Source: Echiichthys vipera (taxonomy: Eukaryota > Chordata > Actinopteri > Perciformes > Trachinidae). From it: 64,000 bases of DNA. Below the pieces are notes generated by a model that ran no database searches, was not told the DNA's origin, and was given only the letters and a program-made list of their open reading frames with translations. The stretch spans positions 5,396,015 to 5,460,014 of the forward strand of contig OY829659.1 of assembly GCA_963691815.1 (NCBI GenBank). The letters are read 5' to 3'. Positions 21,035-32,400 of this stretch are shown here, in pieces. Within the stretch, counting starts at the first letter, position 1. Every line of letters begins with the position of its first letter. Both the position numbers and the translations under genes were made by a program.

Positions 21035-24000
21035 CTAATTAGTCTTGAGCTCAAAGTGCTGCCTCTGTGAGAGCAGGCGGTAGAAGAGGTTCTCCGGGTA
21101 CAGGAAGAAGTTTCGGTTCCTCTCCAGGTCCTGAGCGTCCATAATCCGAGTCACCAGAGCTTGTTGTATGGCCGGGGACTCACACAGGTGATGCTGCACG
21201 CCGTGACTCACGTTCCTCAACGGCTCGATGACCAACAGACCCTGAAGGTGCTCCTCGAGTGTCCTCATGCCCTCCGGCCCTGCAGAGGCCTCGCCGCTTC
21301 TGTTGGACGCATTGAGCCCAAAGGTCGTTTTATTGGACGCCTCGGTACCAGTGGAGTTGATATGATTTCTTAAGCGGGTCGTGTTGGTTCTGCTGAATGG
21401 GTTGGCGGTCCTGGTTCTGGGTGTTTGGGGCCCCGGAGTCTCCTGGATGTTTCTGTGCAGATAGGCCGTGTAACCCTGAACCAGGCGAGTCAACGCCGTC
21501 TTGTAAGACAGACGCAGCGACTCGGCCGACCCCACGGGCACCGAGTGCAGACGAACCTGTCGGAACAAGATCACATCGGATCATCTCACGGTTTGAACCC
21601 GGTGCCGACAAAGAGTCTGTTCTTTCTGTGGAGAGGTGGCGAGGTCGAGTGCTATTGAGTCTGTGAACATAGATGTATTCAGAGACAACTGGCCCCCGGG
21701 CATAGACCTGTCAGAGGCCCCCCCCCCCCACCCCGTCTGCAGAGGAACAAGAAACTCAAATCTGAAGAGTCGACTTTTAGTTGTTTTGTGGTTTCGATTG
21801 TTTGGTTTCTATGTGCTCGTCCATTTTTGCTTGTTTTGTACGCCTTTGTCAGTGTTTTGCTCTTTTTTGTGTGGTGGTTTTGCATCTATTTTTAATAATT
21901 TTGCATCTTTTGTGGTGGTTTTGCATCTATTTTTAATAATTTTGCATCTATTTTTAGTCATTTTGCATCTTTTTGTGGTGGTTTTGCATCAATTTTTTAA
22001 TAATTTTGCATCTTTTTGTGTTGGTTTTGCATCTATTTTTAGTCATTTTACATCTTTTTGTGGTGGTTTTGCATCTGTTTTTAGTCATTTTACATCTTTT
22101 TGTGTTGGTTTTGCATCTATTTTTTTAACATTTTTCATCTTTTTGTGGTGGTTTTGCATCTATTTTTAGTCATTTTGCATCTTTTTGTGGTGGTTTTGCG
22201 TCTGTTTTTAATAATTTTGCATCTTTTGTGGTGGTTTTGCATCTATTTTTAGTCATTTTGCATCTTTTTGTGGTGGTTTTGCATCTATTTTTAGTCATTT
22301 TAAGCTGGAAAGATTGTAGCCGACCTCTTCCATGTTTGGACGCAAACTTTTTGTGCACATTCTGCACAAAACTGTACACCCCTCCAATTCTACAACAGCT
22401 CTGCTCCATTTATATTTATGGTGATTTTTCTGTTTTTCTTGACTGCTGCAGTAGTAGTTTGCTTTATCTTTGATTTCCTCTTCTGTTTACACCAAACACC
22501 TTGTGTGTGTGAAACCCTACATGGCAATAAACTGGATTCTGATTGACAAGGAAGAAGAATGCATTGATATTGATGAACAGTGATCAGAGGAAAAGTTATT
22601 TACAGAGTTATTTACATATTTATGCTGAAGTAGAAATAAAAACATGCACTCCTTAGTTAGTCTGTGCTGACCTGATGAATCCGCAGGTGTAGGTGAAACG
22701 CAGCTCCTGCCAACCACTGCTGCATGGACACTGAACTCATCCTCTTCTTCGTGGTCATCCTCTCAAAGTGGTCAATCAGCTCCAGCTTCAGCCAGTTGTC
22801 GTGGAGCTCGGTGGTCTCGCCCATCTTCTCCGGGTCGTTGGCGACGCCGGGGAGCAGGCGGAGGTAGCTGTGGATGATCCGGCCGACTCTTGAGGAACTG
22901 CTGATGCCAAAAATCCTCTGGGCCTGCTGGGATCTCTGAGCTGGGGACCCCTCCTCTGTGGAGCCCTGCGCTCGGACCTGGAGGGGTGACAGAACATCTG
23001 GCACATCTGGAGTTTCAGTTCTGCTTTAGCTTCATGTTTGCGGTGATTTCAATGGTGTCAAATCACCTAAACTGTACCAGTGTGATGGATTTATAAGTTT
23101 CTCTCCATAAAAAAAAATATTAAGAAGGAAAATGCAACAGAAATACGAGGAAATCTTACTTACTACAAACAAATAGCATCAACATTTACTTAAAGGCCTG
23201 ACAGTAAAAGGAATGGCCCATTTTATAATTATATATATTATTGTGTTATAATTAGTGTTCAGTTATAGTGTTCATCACTTTAATGTTGCAGCTGGTAAAG
23301 GTGTATCTCATTTGAATTACTTTATATACTGCTGGGGAACGTAATCTACAATAATACGCCATCATTTATTATTTATGTTGTATTAATCATCTGAATCTAA
23401 AGTAACTAAAGCCAGACATTTATATTAAATCTTTGAGAGGGCTGGAATGTAACTAAGTACATTTACTGTAAGAACAACTTTGAGTCTTTTCTTTCGGGCC
23501 ACTTTATTCTTCTAGTACATCTCTGAGGGAAAAAATTGTACTTTTTATTGATGACTCTAAAAAAAATCGCCCGTAGGTGTGAAAGGTTGTCTGTCTCTGT
23601 TCGTCTCTATGTGTCCTGTGATAGACTGGCGTCCTGTCCAGGGTGGACCCCGCCTCACGTCCGATGTCAGCTGGGATCGGCTCCAGCACCCCCCGCGACC
23701 GCGACAGGGACAAGCGGCTGAAGATGAATGAATGAATGAATGAATGAATCTGACAACCTTCATTACTACAGTGGTTACTTCAAAAGTGAAGCCATGTGCA
23801 GCTTTTCCTTTGCAACTGTTTGAGTTCTAAAACATTTGTTTTTAGATATTTCTGCATTGAGTACTTTTATTTTACTTTAAGTACATTTTGCTGATAATAC
23901 TACTTCAATGCAGGACTTCTAATTTGTGTTAGTAGTACTTTTACAACCTTAACTTAAGTATTAGATCTGAATACTTCCTCCACTACACTTGATAAAACAT

Positions 24001-24547
24001 CAATGTCTGCACATTTGATGATTAAAAGGATGATTTTACCTAAAACCTCATATGTCAACTGGGCGGTGACACTAGAGGAAAAGTCGGGAGGTCCTCAAAG
24101 TCAGTGGGGATCATCCTCTGGGTAACATGAATATTCGCACCAAATTTCATCCCAATCCAAACGATAATTCTCAAGATATTAAACTGGAAACTAAATCCTG
24201 TCGGAGGTTGTTCTGAGCTCTTTGAACCCTGCAGAGAGGACAGAGTTTGATACCGATGTAAAACAAACCTACGTGTTGAGCAACCTGGTCAAAAAGCACA
24301 GACAGAGCCAGAGCAACGACCCCGACTCCTCCACAGGTGACCCTGCGGCTGCCTCCCAGCTCTTCAGTCAAGCCGAGCCTGAACGCAGCCTGCTGCTCCC
24401 CGCTCATGCTCCGCCGTAGGAAGGCGTACTGATGCTGCAGAGCGGCCGACGAGTCCAGCGAGAGGAAGGTGGTGAGGACGGGATCCAAGGAGATGTCGGG
24501 GACGATGCCGGAGTCTCGAGCCACAGAGAACAGCTCCTGGACGGTGG
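21035..24547 (-). CDS. Unrecognised gene, last three exons; sequon-rich C-terminus
   Basis: Exons on the minus strand: 24273-24547, 22672-22977, 21035-21556 (stop TAG). The last two are symmetric phase 0; the first ends at donor CAC|GTAGGT. Joined, they give about 367 residues; the N-terminus was not found. The order is a helical region (VQELFSVARDSG), a hydrophobic run GGVGVVALALSVLF, a charged helical segment (LHDNWLKLELIDHFERMTTK, then MQQWLAGAAFHLHLRIHQ), and a final exon with six N-x-S/T motifs in about 90 residues, ending with FFLYPENLFYRLL. The sequons and hydrophobic segment suggest a secreted or membrane protein. No function can be assigned. Codon-quality sequence and clean splice sites argue for a real gene. 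Confidence 0.75.
21850..22310 (+). repeat. Tandem repeat 'ttttgcatctatttttagtcat', copy 1
   Basis: This is an imperfect tandem array of alternating modules GTGGTGGTTTTGCATCTATT and TTTAGTCATTTTGCATCTTT. The same array occurs in opposite orientation at 63240-63640, and the flanking 'gacctgtcagaggcccc' is also shared. It lies in the intron between the last two exons of the unnamed gene. The frames across it are low-complexity artefacts. Confidence 0.85.
23555..23750 (+). mobile_element. SINE 3' half, copy 1
   Basis: The region matches the 3' part of the SINE at 36607-36957: gtaggtgtgaa..ggttgtctg, tgatagactggcgtcctgtc, gatgtcagctgggatcggct. It ends in (TGAA)n. The tRNA-like head is missing, so this is a 5'-truncated copy, inserted in an intron of the unnamed gene. 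Confidence 0.75.
24055..24190. repeat. Dispersed teleost repeat fragment
   Basis: Contains ctagaggaaaagtcgggagg, then catcctctgggtaacatgaa and ccaatccaaacgataattct. It resembles 42365-42500 (gcgagaggaaaagtcaggg, ttcatcttctggagacaat). The family is unnamed and the ends are not visible. Confidence 0.45.
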
Positions 24548-25139
24548 CTGCAGAGGGAAGACACAAAGTGCGACCCGTCAGGATCATGGCTGCATCTGTC
24601 TGTCGAAACAGTGTCTGCTCCTTATCTGTGTTTCTGAACCGCTTTGTGTTTATTTGCCCGGGTCAGAAAGACGTCATCAGCCGCCAAGCAAAGCTCTCGT
24701 CAACATAAACACAAATGCACAATCTGCTCCAATGAAACAAGGTTTAGACAAACATGCAGAGGTGCAAGAAGTATTCGGGTCCTTTACTGATTTGAAACGA
24801 CTAATGCAAAGTGAAAACCGTCCACTACAAGTTCATGTCCTGCATCCAAGTCCTTGCCTAAGTAACAGTGTGTATCATCAGCTAAATGTAAAGTCGTGAT
24901 TGTGCAGTGAAATGTTCTTTTTCTTGATTAAATGTATTTAGTTACGGCATCTACAGCAGTGAAATGTGGGGGCTCGTCCGAGGCCGTAACACATGAAACA
25001 TTAGATACAGTGAAAAACAGGGAACATTTCACTTCACTAAGACTTTTACTTTAGTACTTTCACTCAGTGGAGTGCACAGACTTTTTTAAGGGCAGGGGCA
25101 AAAAAGGAAAAAAGAGGGCATTTAGTGCTTCATCCCCAC

Positions 25140-25560
25140 TGAAGAGGGCACACGTTTGGGCCCCTAGAGGCCACTTTAGCGCTTGTTTTGGCCCCTAGAG
25201 TGCACTTTAGCACACATTTTGGCCCCTAGAGTGCACTTTAGCACACCTTTTGGCTCCTTGAGTGCACTTTAGCACATGTTTTGGCTCCTTGAGTGCACTT
25301 TAGCACACGTTTTGGCCCCTAGCGTGCACTTTGGCACACATTTTGGTCCCTAGAGGGCACTTAAGCACACATTTTGGCCCCTAGAGTGCACTGTAGCATA
25401 CGTTTTGGCTCCTAGAGGGCACTCAAGCGCACGTTTTGGCTCCTAGAGGGCACTTTAGAACACGTTTTAACTTCCAGAGGGCACTTTAGCGTACATCTTG
25501 GCTCCTAGTGTGCACTTTAGCACATGTTTTGGCTCCTAGAGAGCACTTTAGCACACATTT
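25140..25560. repeat. 31-bp minisatellite
   Basis: About 13 tandem units of roughly 31 bp: TTTTGGCCCCTAGAGTGCAC followed by TTTAGCACACA, with variants ggctcctt and gagggcact. It lies between the unnamed gene and rabgef1. Confidence 0.9.
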
Positions 25561-26099
25561 TTCCACCATTGCCCCCCGTGCACACCACTGCTTTCACTAC
25601 ATTTTACTGATGTACATGCTGTAAATATTAAGGTTATTAATGTCTGTGGTGTCAATCTCATGCGTGTCGTGCAGCGTGAAGCTTGTTAATTAATAACCTC
25701 CTGTTTCAGATTCAGCTGATAAATAAAACTGCAGCTCTGTTTGTAATCAGATTGTTGATTGTTGAAGACTCGACCGCTGAACATTAACCTTAATGTCAAT
25801 AAGCAGCCAGATCAGTGTGAGGGGCAGATTTACAGGGACATGCACACACATTTTTTAAAAAGACCTTAAATAAGAGCAAAAACCACCAGATCCCTGTGTT
25901 TCTACAGAACACACACTCAGTGTAATGGTCGGGTTATGGTGCCTGTAAAGCTGCAGAATATCAGCTATCTCAGTAATGTGACGATATTTTGGGGTTGGAT
26001 ATTTGTGCTGCTTTCACACATTTACACAATAAGATTTCTGATAAATAACCTTTGGCTATAATAACTAAGTAAAGGCAAATAATGCAACATTTAGAACAG

Positions 26100-27390
26100 T
26101 CACTTTCTGTCATGCAGCCTTTAAAACCGGGAAAAGACTCAGGTCATAATAATAAAATTATTTTTTATAATAATAAAATCTAATACGATATCTTTTCGCA
26201 TGTCTCTGTAAATCATAAATAAGTCATAGAGTGTGGTCTTTACCTGCTCTGTAAAGTGTCCTGAGATAACTTTTGTTATGATTTGGCACTGAAATAAAAT
26301 TGAATTGAATTGAATTATTTATTTATTCATTTATTTAAGCATTTATTCTTGTATTTATGCATTTATTTATTCCTGTATATATTTATACATTTACTTATGC
26401 ATGTATTTATGTATTCATACATTTATTTATTTATTCATTTATTTCAGCATTTAACTATTTATTCATTTATTTATACATTCATTTATTCCTGTATATATTT
26501 ATACATTTATCCATGCATTTATGTATTTATTTATGCATTTATTTATTCCTGTGTTTATTCTTGTTTATATCTATGCATTTATTTATGCATTGTTTATTTT
26601 ATTTATTCATTCATTCTTTTATTTATGCATTTACTTCTGCATCTTTTTATGTAAATATAGATTTATTTATCTATTCATTTATTTCCGCATTTATCTATTT
26701 TTTCCTTTATGTTTATATTTACACATTTACTTATTCCTGTATTTATTTATACATTCACAGTTCCATGCAGCCTTTAAAACCGTGAAAAGACAAGACTCGG
26801 GTCATAATAACGTTTCTAAAATCTAATACGATATCTTTCCTCATATCTAATAATGTATGACTATTCTTTTATGCTATCTATTTATTATTGTAATTATTCA
26901 TTTATGCATTTATGCATGTACAAACGGGGGAATTGTTGGGTCTCTGTAAATCATAAATAAGTGTGGTCTTTACCTACTCTGTGAAGGGGCCTGAGATACC
27001 TTTTGTTATGATTTGGCACTGTAAATAAAATTGGATTGAATTGAATTTTTTATTTATTCATTTATTTAAGCATTTATTCCTGTATTTATGCATTTATTTA
27101 TTACTCTATATATGTATGCATTTGTTTATTTATGCATTTATTTATTTTATTTATTCATTCATTCATTTATTTATGCTTTTATTTATTTTATTTATTCATT
27201 CATTCATTTATTTATGCTTTTATTTATTTTATTTATTCATTCATTCATTTATTTATGCTTTTATTTATTTTATTTATTCATTCATTCATTTATTTATGCT
27301 TTTATTTATTTTATTTATTCATTCATTCATTTATTTATGCATTTATTTATTCCTGTATTCATTTATTAATTTATTTATGCTTTATTAATT
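26100..27390. repeat. Tandem duplication of about 660 bp ending in TTTA/TTCA tetranucleotide tracts
   Basis: Unit 1 (about 26100-26756) and unit 2 (26757-27390) share, in order: atgcagcctttaaaaccg, aaatctaatacgatatcttt, gtaaatcataaataag, gtgtggtctttacct, gatttggcactg.aaataaa, and a long (TTTA/TTCA)n tract (26313-26757 and 27045-27385). The 'gatttggcact' end also appears reversed near 62025-62075. Frames within it (FIYSFIHLF repeats) are not genes. Confidence 0.85.
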
Positions 27391-27479
27391 GAGACTTAAG
27401 TCATGTTCAGTCCTCCAAATGATTAAAAAAGACCGTAATCATTAAAAATGTCTGACTTTTCGCTCTTCACTCTGCGCAT

Positions 27480-27710
27480 GTCCGTTGAGCCATGACGTCA
27501 CGTACCCATCCTTTTTCTAACCACTCCTTATAATGCGGAAGTAAACAGATTTGTGACCTTTTCAAAAACAAATAGAGGTTAAAAACAAAACAAACAACCA
27601 AAACAAACAAACAACCCTGTAGGTTTGAAAGTCTGATGATAAAATAAAAAAAACGTTTATGAGATAAAGTGTAAACCTGTGTGACGTCACTGTCCCCGCC
27701 TTCTCACGCG
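27480..27710 (+). promoter_or_regulatory. Putative rabgef1 promoter with two CRE palindromes
   Basis: TGACGTCA occurs at 27493-27500 and 27682-27689. A GC-rich stretch (gtccccgcc) and an ETS-type ggaagtgg follow, just before the exon that ends at 27780. CRE, ETS and NRF1-like motifs (tgcgcatg at about 27473-27480) are common in CpG-type promoters. The unnamed gene lies upstream on the other strand, so this could be a bidirectional promoter, but its first exon was not found. Confidence 0.5.
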
Positions 27711-27780
27711 GTCTCTCAGAACGGAAGTGGAGAGGAGGTCTGCTGCTCGCGCCCCTGCTCCATGAAAACACAAGAATAAG
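27711..27780 (+). other. rabgef1: rabgef1 non-coding exon 1
   Basis: A donor AAG|GTGAGA at 27780/27781 follows a GC-rich leader. The next exon opens at 29398 with acceptor tttccag and has its ATG 16 nt in, so an upstream 5' UTR exon is needed. The start is approximate. Confidence 0.5.
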
Positions 27781-27933
27781 GTGAGAAATGCAGCTGTACG
27801 TGACGCGACGTGTTCAAATACACACTTAAAGTTCATATTTCATAAGATAATAAATTATTCTGGGTCATAAATACTGAAAAACTGCAGCGTTTAAAGGTCC
27901 GGGACCGACAGACGGGCGAGACGTTAGCTCCCG

Positions 27934-27966
<33 letters not shown>

Positions 27967-28129
27967 AAGGTTATTACAAAGCAGCAAGCACTCAGAAATA
28001 CTCTGATTATATAGAGTTATAGTGCATGTTTTATTACATGTATTATATTAATACATGTTATTATTGATGCATTCATGTTTAACACTTTAATGATGCAGCT
28101 GCTAGAGGTGGAGCTCATTTTAATTCATG

Positions 28130-28615
28130 ATTTATCTTTATTTATTTTGTATTAATAATCTGGATCTAAAGTAACTAAAGATATAAACTGCTGAGTCTCT
28201 TTATCTACTATAATAACTCATAATTTACCCTTATTTATTTTGTATTAATAAGCTGGATCTAAAGTAACTAAAGATATAAACTGCTGGGTAATTTTATCTA
28301 CAGTTATACAGCATGATTTACCCTTATTTATTTTGTATTAATAAACTGCATTAAAAACAACTAAAAATATTTATATTGCTGGGAAACTATCTACAATAAT
28401 ACATCATAATTATCTTTATTTTGCATTAATAATCTGAATCTCAAGTAAATAAAGATATAAACTGCTGAGTCTCTTTATCTACTATAATAACTCATAATTT
28501 ATCTTTATTTATTTTGCATTAATAAACTGGATCTAAAGTAACTAAAGATATACACTGCTGGGTAATATATATATATATATATATATATATATTACCCAGC
28601 AGTGTATATCTTTAG

Positions 28616-28656
<41 letters not shown>

Positions 28657-28660
28657 ATAC
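28130..28660. repeat. Tandem module of about 100 bp ending in an 80-bp palindrome and (AT)n
   Basis: A module containing tttattttg.attaataa, ctg.atctaaagtaactaaag and ataaactgctg recurs near 28130, 28230, 28325, 28405 and 28500. A diverged copy lies near 23330-23420. The last unit runs into a perfect inverted repeat (28539-28618) and then (AT)n to 28655. All of this lies in rabgef1 intron 1. Confidence 0.8.
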
Positions 28661-29413
28661 TGTATATCATAATGTAGTAGTTGATTATATTTTGTATTTC
28701 TAATATGAATCTCTTCAGTAAATAATGTGCAGTAACAAAAAAACTGTAGTGAAGTCGAAGTTTAAATAGTTTATAAAGTGGAAATATTTCCTTCTGCAGT
28801 AAAGTAGTCCCTCTAAAGTGAAGGCCTACTTATGCACAGTACCTTTCACCACTGATAAATAATTTGATTGTTTGCAAATAAATGTTGTGCAAATAAAACT
28901 AAAATAAAATATGTTTTGTTATAAACTAAACTCCTCAAAGTTTATACCAGTGCAGCCGAATCAATAAAAAAATCAGTCAATAGACAGAAAATTCATGTAT
29001 AAGACTAATTTGATGTTTTTTTCTTTGAAAAATGTTAATAATTGTAATTTATTATTAATAATGTTGAGGTTTGACTGTTGTTTTGATGAAGCAAATATAG
29101 TTTTTACACTATTTTTTACAAACAAATCAATCAATTAATGTAGAAAATAATGAGAATAATCATTAGTTACTAGTTGAAAATGAGCTGCACCTCCTGCTTT
29201 GACATTAATGCATGAGTAATAACAATCTCATGATTTAATATGTAATAGTTTAACAGTCCCAGGGGACATATTAGTACTTTTACTGCAGTAAAGGCTCTGG
29301 ATATTTTGTCTAAAGTGTAATAATTTAATCATAAATAGACTTAAGTGCATGCAAACGCACACTGATAAATTAGACTGAATGATTTTTCACTTTCCAGGTC
29401 GTCCAGCAGCATC

Positions 29414-32400
29414 ATGAGTCAGCGGACGGAGCGACGGGGAGGCATACACGTGGACCAATCGGATCTGCTGTGCAAAAAGGGATGCGGTTACTACGGCAAC
29501 GCGGCGTGGCAGGGCCTGTGCTCCAAGTGCTGGAGGGAGGAGTACCAGCGGGTGCGTCAGAAACAGATCCAGGACGACTGGGCCCTGGCAGAGAAGTAAG
29601 AGACCTTCCCACTGCAGCACAGTGAGTTCTCCTCCGCAGTCTCCCACTGATGATGGTGTTGTCCTCGGCTCCAGGTTGCAGCGGGAGGAGGAGGCGGCGT
29701 ACGCCAGCAGTCACGGAGCGCAGTCCCAGTCGGCGGCGCCGCAGCCGCAGCCGGGGCACGCCTCTCTGGGACCCTTCTCCAAGTTTGAGGAGAAGAAGAC
29801 CAACGAGAAGACGCGGAAAGTGACCACGGTTAAGAAGTTCTTCAGCCCCTCGTCACGCACCGCGCCCAAGAAAGGTACGCCGTTCAAAACGACTCGCCGT
29901 TCAAGTTCCAGTCTGTTATTTTCTCCGAGTGGTTTGTTTTTTCGTGCTCACAGCTTCGTGCTTTGGTTAGACGGAAATATTCAAAGGCAAGTTTATGAGT
30001 GCAGCACCTTTCAGTACACTGAACATTAAAAGCCTCGGAAAGAAACACATAAAATGACATTTAAATAAAGAAATGATAAAACAAAAACATGGAATTGACG
30101 CAATGACACAGCATAAAAGAAAAGACTATAAAGTTAATGCAATGTGGTTATATGTAGGGTCCTCACCGCACTAACTTGGGGTCTTCCTCCGGTCGAGACA
30201 TTGGTTCAATCCCCAGCTCCCCTGGTCCGCATGTCGAAGTGTCCTTGGGCAAGACACTGACCGCTGAATTTCTCCCTGTGCTGCGCATGGCAGTGTAAAT
30301 GTGGTGTGAATGGTTAGATTAGATGGTCTGTAGATGTCCACTGCCATCAGTGTGAATGTCTGTGTGAATGTGACAAGTGTGAAAGTGCCTTCAGTGGTCA
30401 GAAGACTAGGAGCGCACTAACACTGTCTGTCCGCACCGTGCCCCGTGCTTTAGGGTACTTGTCCCCCCTTTACAAAAGCCCACCTCTCCCAAACGGTACG
30501 TTACCGGCAAGCGTGACGCAACTAGGCGCGGTACGGTTGCACTCACACTGGTCAAACAAACTAGACTTTACCCGTGAAAGGTGCTGGGGCGCGGTACGGA
30601 TGGACAGTGTGAGTGCGCCCTAGAAAGTAAAGAAGTACAAGTCCATTTACGATGTACAGTAACCTGAGAAGACACCAAAGCTCACCCCTTAACAGGTCAA
30701 TTCTGGTTTGTTTAATGTCTCAAAACCTGGAGTTTGGTAAAAGAACCGCAGTCTTCTTGTCTTCCTCATCAGAAACCCAAGAGGGCAAGTCACCGAGTCC
30801 GTCCATCAGCCGCCACGCCAGCTTCGAGACGGACCAGGTGTCCAAGGACTTTGTGGACTTCTTGAAGAACCTCCAGAAGCCCGGCCGCGAGATCCACAAG
30901 CAGTGCAGAGCGTTCATCGTGAACATGTCGAGCAAGAAGGTCTGATTATACCTCCTCCTCCTCCTCCTCCTCCTCCTCCTCCTCCTCCTCCTCCTCCTCC
31001 TCCTCCTCCTCCTCCTCCTCCTCATCATCATCATCATCATCATAATAATGTGCAAAATTAAAGTGTTGAGTTCTGCTGTGTCGTCAGGATCTGGGTGCTG
31101 ACGAGCTGTCGGAGTGCGTTCAGGATTTCTACCAGAACTTGGCCGACCGCTTGATGAGTCACTTCAAAGGTCGGTTCAGAGATCGCCGCGGTAACGTGCA
31201 AACATTAATAAGTTGGCACTGAATTTAGAGCGTGTGGCGTCTTTGTTCTCCAGGCTCTTCAGAGTCCGTGGAGCAGGTGATGGACCAGGTGGAAAAGTAC
31301 ATCATGACGCGTCTGTATAAGAGCGTGTTCTGTCCAGAGACCACTGACGACGAGAAGAAGGACTTGGCCACGCAGAGACGCATACGGTGGGTCTCTATCA
31401 TCAGAATAACAATAATAATAATAATAATACAATAACAATAATTATGGGGGACGGAAGATGCCAAATCAACAAATAACTTGATAAATAATAAACATTAATG
31501 CCATTAAATGTATAAAAAATAATATAAAATGTGACATAAATGGATATTTGTGTCTATTTAATTTGCTTTAATTGAAAGAATATAACAAGAAAATACAGAA
31601 ATAAATCTGAAAATGCAAAAGCAGAATACATGACATTAAATTAAAAATTAATACATTTAAAATACATTTAGAATATATAAAGATACATGCATGAATAAAG
31701 AATTAAATAATAATAATAGGTAAATAAATAATTAAAAACAGAAAAATCAATTTATGTAACATTTTAGCAGGTTTTTTAAATGAATGCTTAACTTTATTTT
31801 CTACATTATGTTTGGTGCATTTAATGCCTTTTAATGTATTTATTGGTTCATTTTCTAAAAATATTTATTTGGTGTCTGAATGATACTTTTAAAATAATAA
31901 AAATGATTTTAAAAATTAATACATTTAAAATAAATTCAGAATATATAAGAATTAATGCTTGAATAATTAAATAGGGAAGTAAATAAAGAGATTTAAATAG
32001 TTAAATAAATAAACGAATTAAAGAGAGAAATATCTATATTTTTATATATAATATAAATAAATATATATATATAATATATATATATGTATAAAATATGTCA
32101 CATTTAAGCAGTTTTTTAATTAATGCCTCCATTTATTTTCTACCTTATTTTTGGTGCATTTAATGCCTTATAAATTATTTATTAGGTCATTTTAAAATAT
32201 ATATATATTTAGTGTCTGAATGATACTTTTAAAATGATAAAAATTAAATTCAAAATTAATACATTTAAAATAAATTCAGAATATATTAAAATATATGCTT
32301 AAATAATTAAATAGGTAAATAAATAAGCTAATTAAAAACAGAAATATTTATATATATAATATATGTGTCACATTGAAGGATTTTTTTAAATGAATGCCTA

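Noticed and set aside
24319..24547. Alternative donor AGG|GTCACC for the first visible exon of the unnamed gene
   Set aside because: GTAGGT at 24272-24267 is a better donor, keeps phase 0 and adds a coherent hydrophobic segment.
26310..27392. YIFIHLFMH-type frames resembling multi-pass membrane proteins
   Set aside because: They arise from TTTA/TTCA tetranucleotide tracts.
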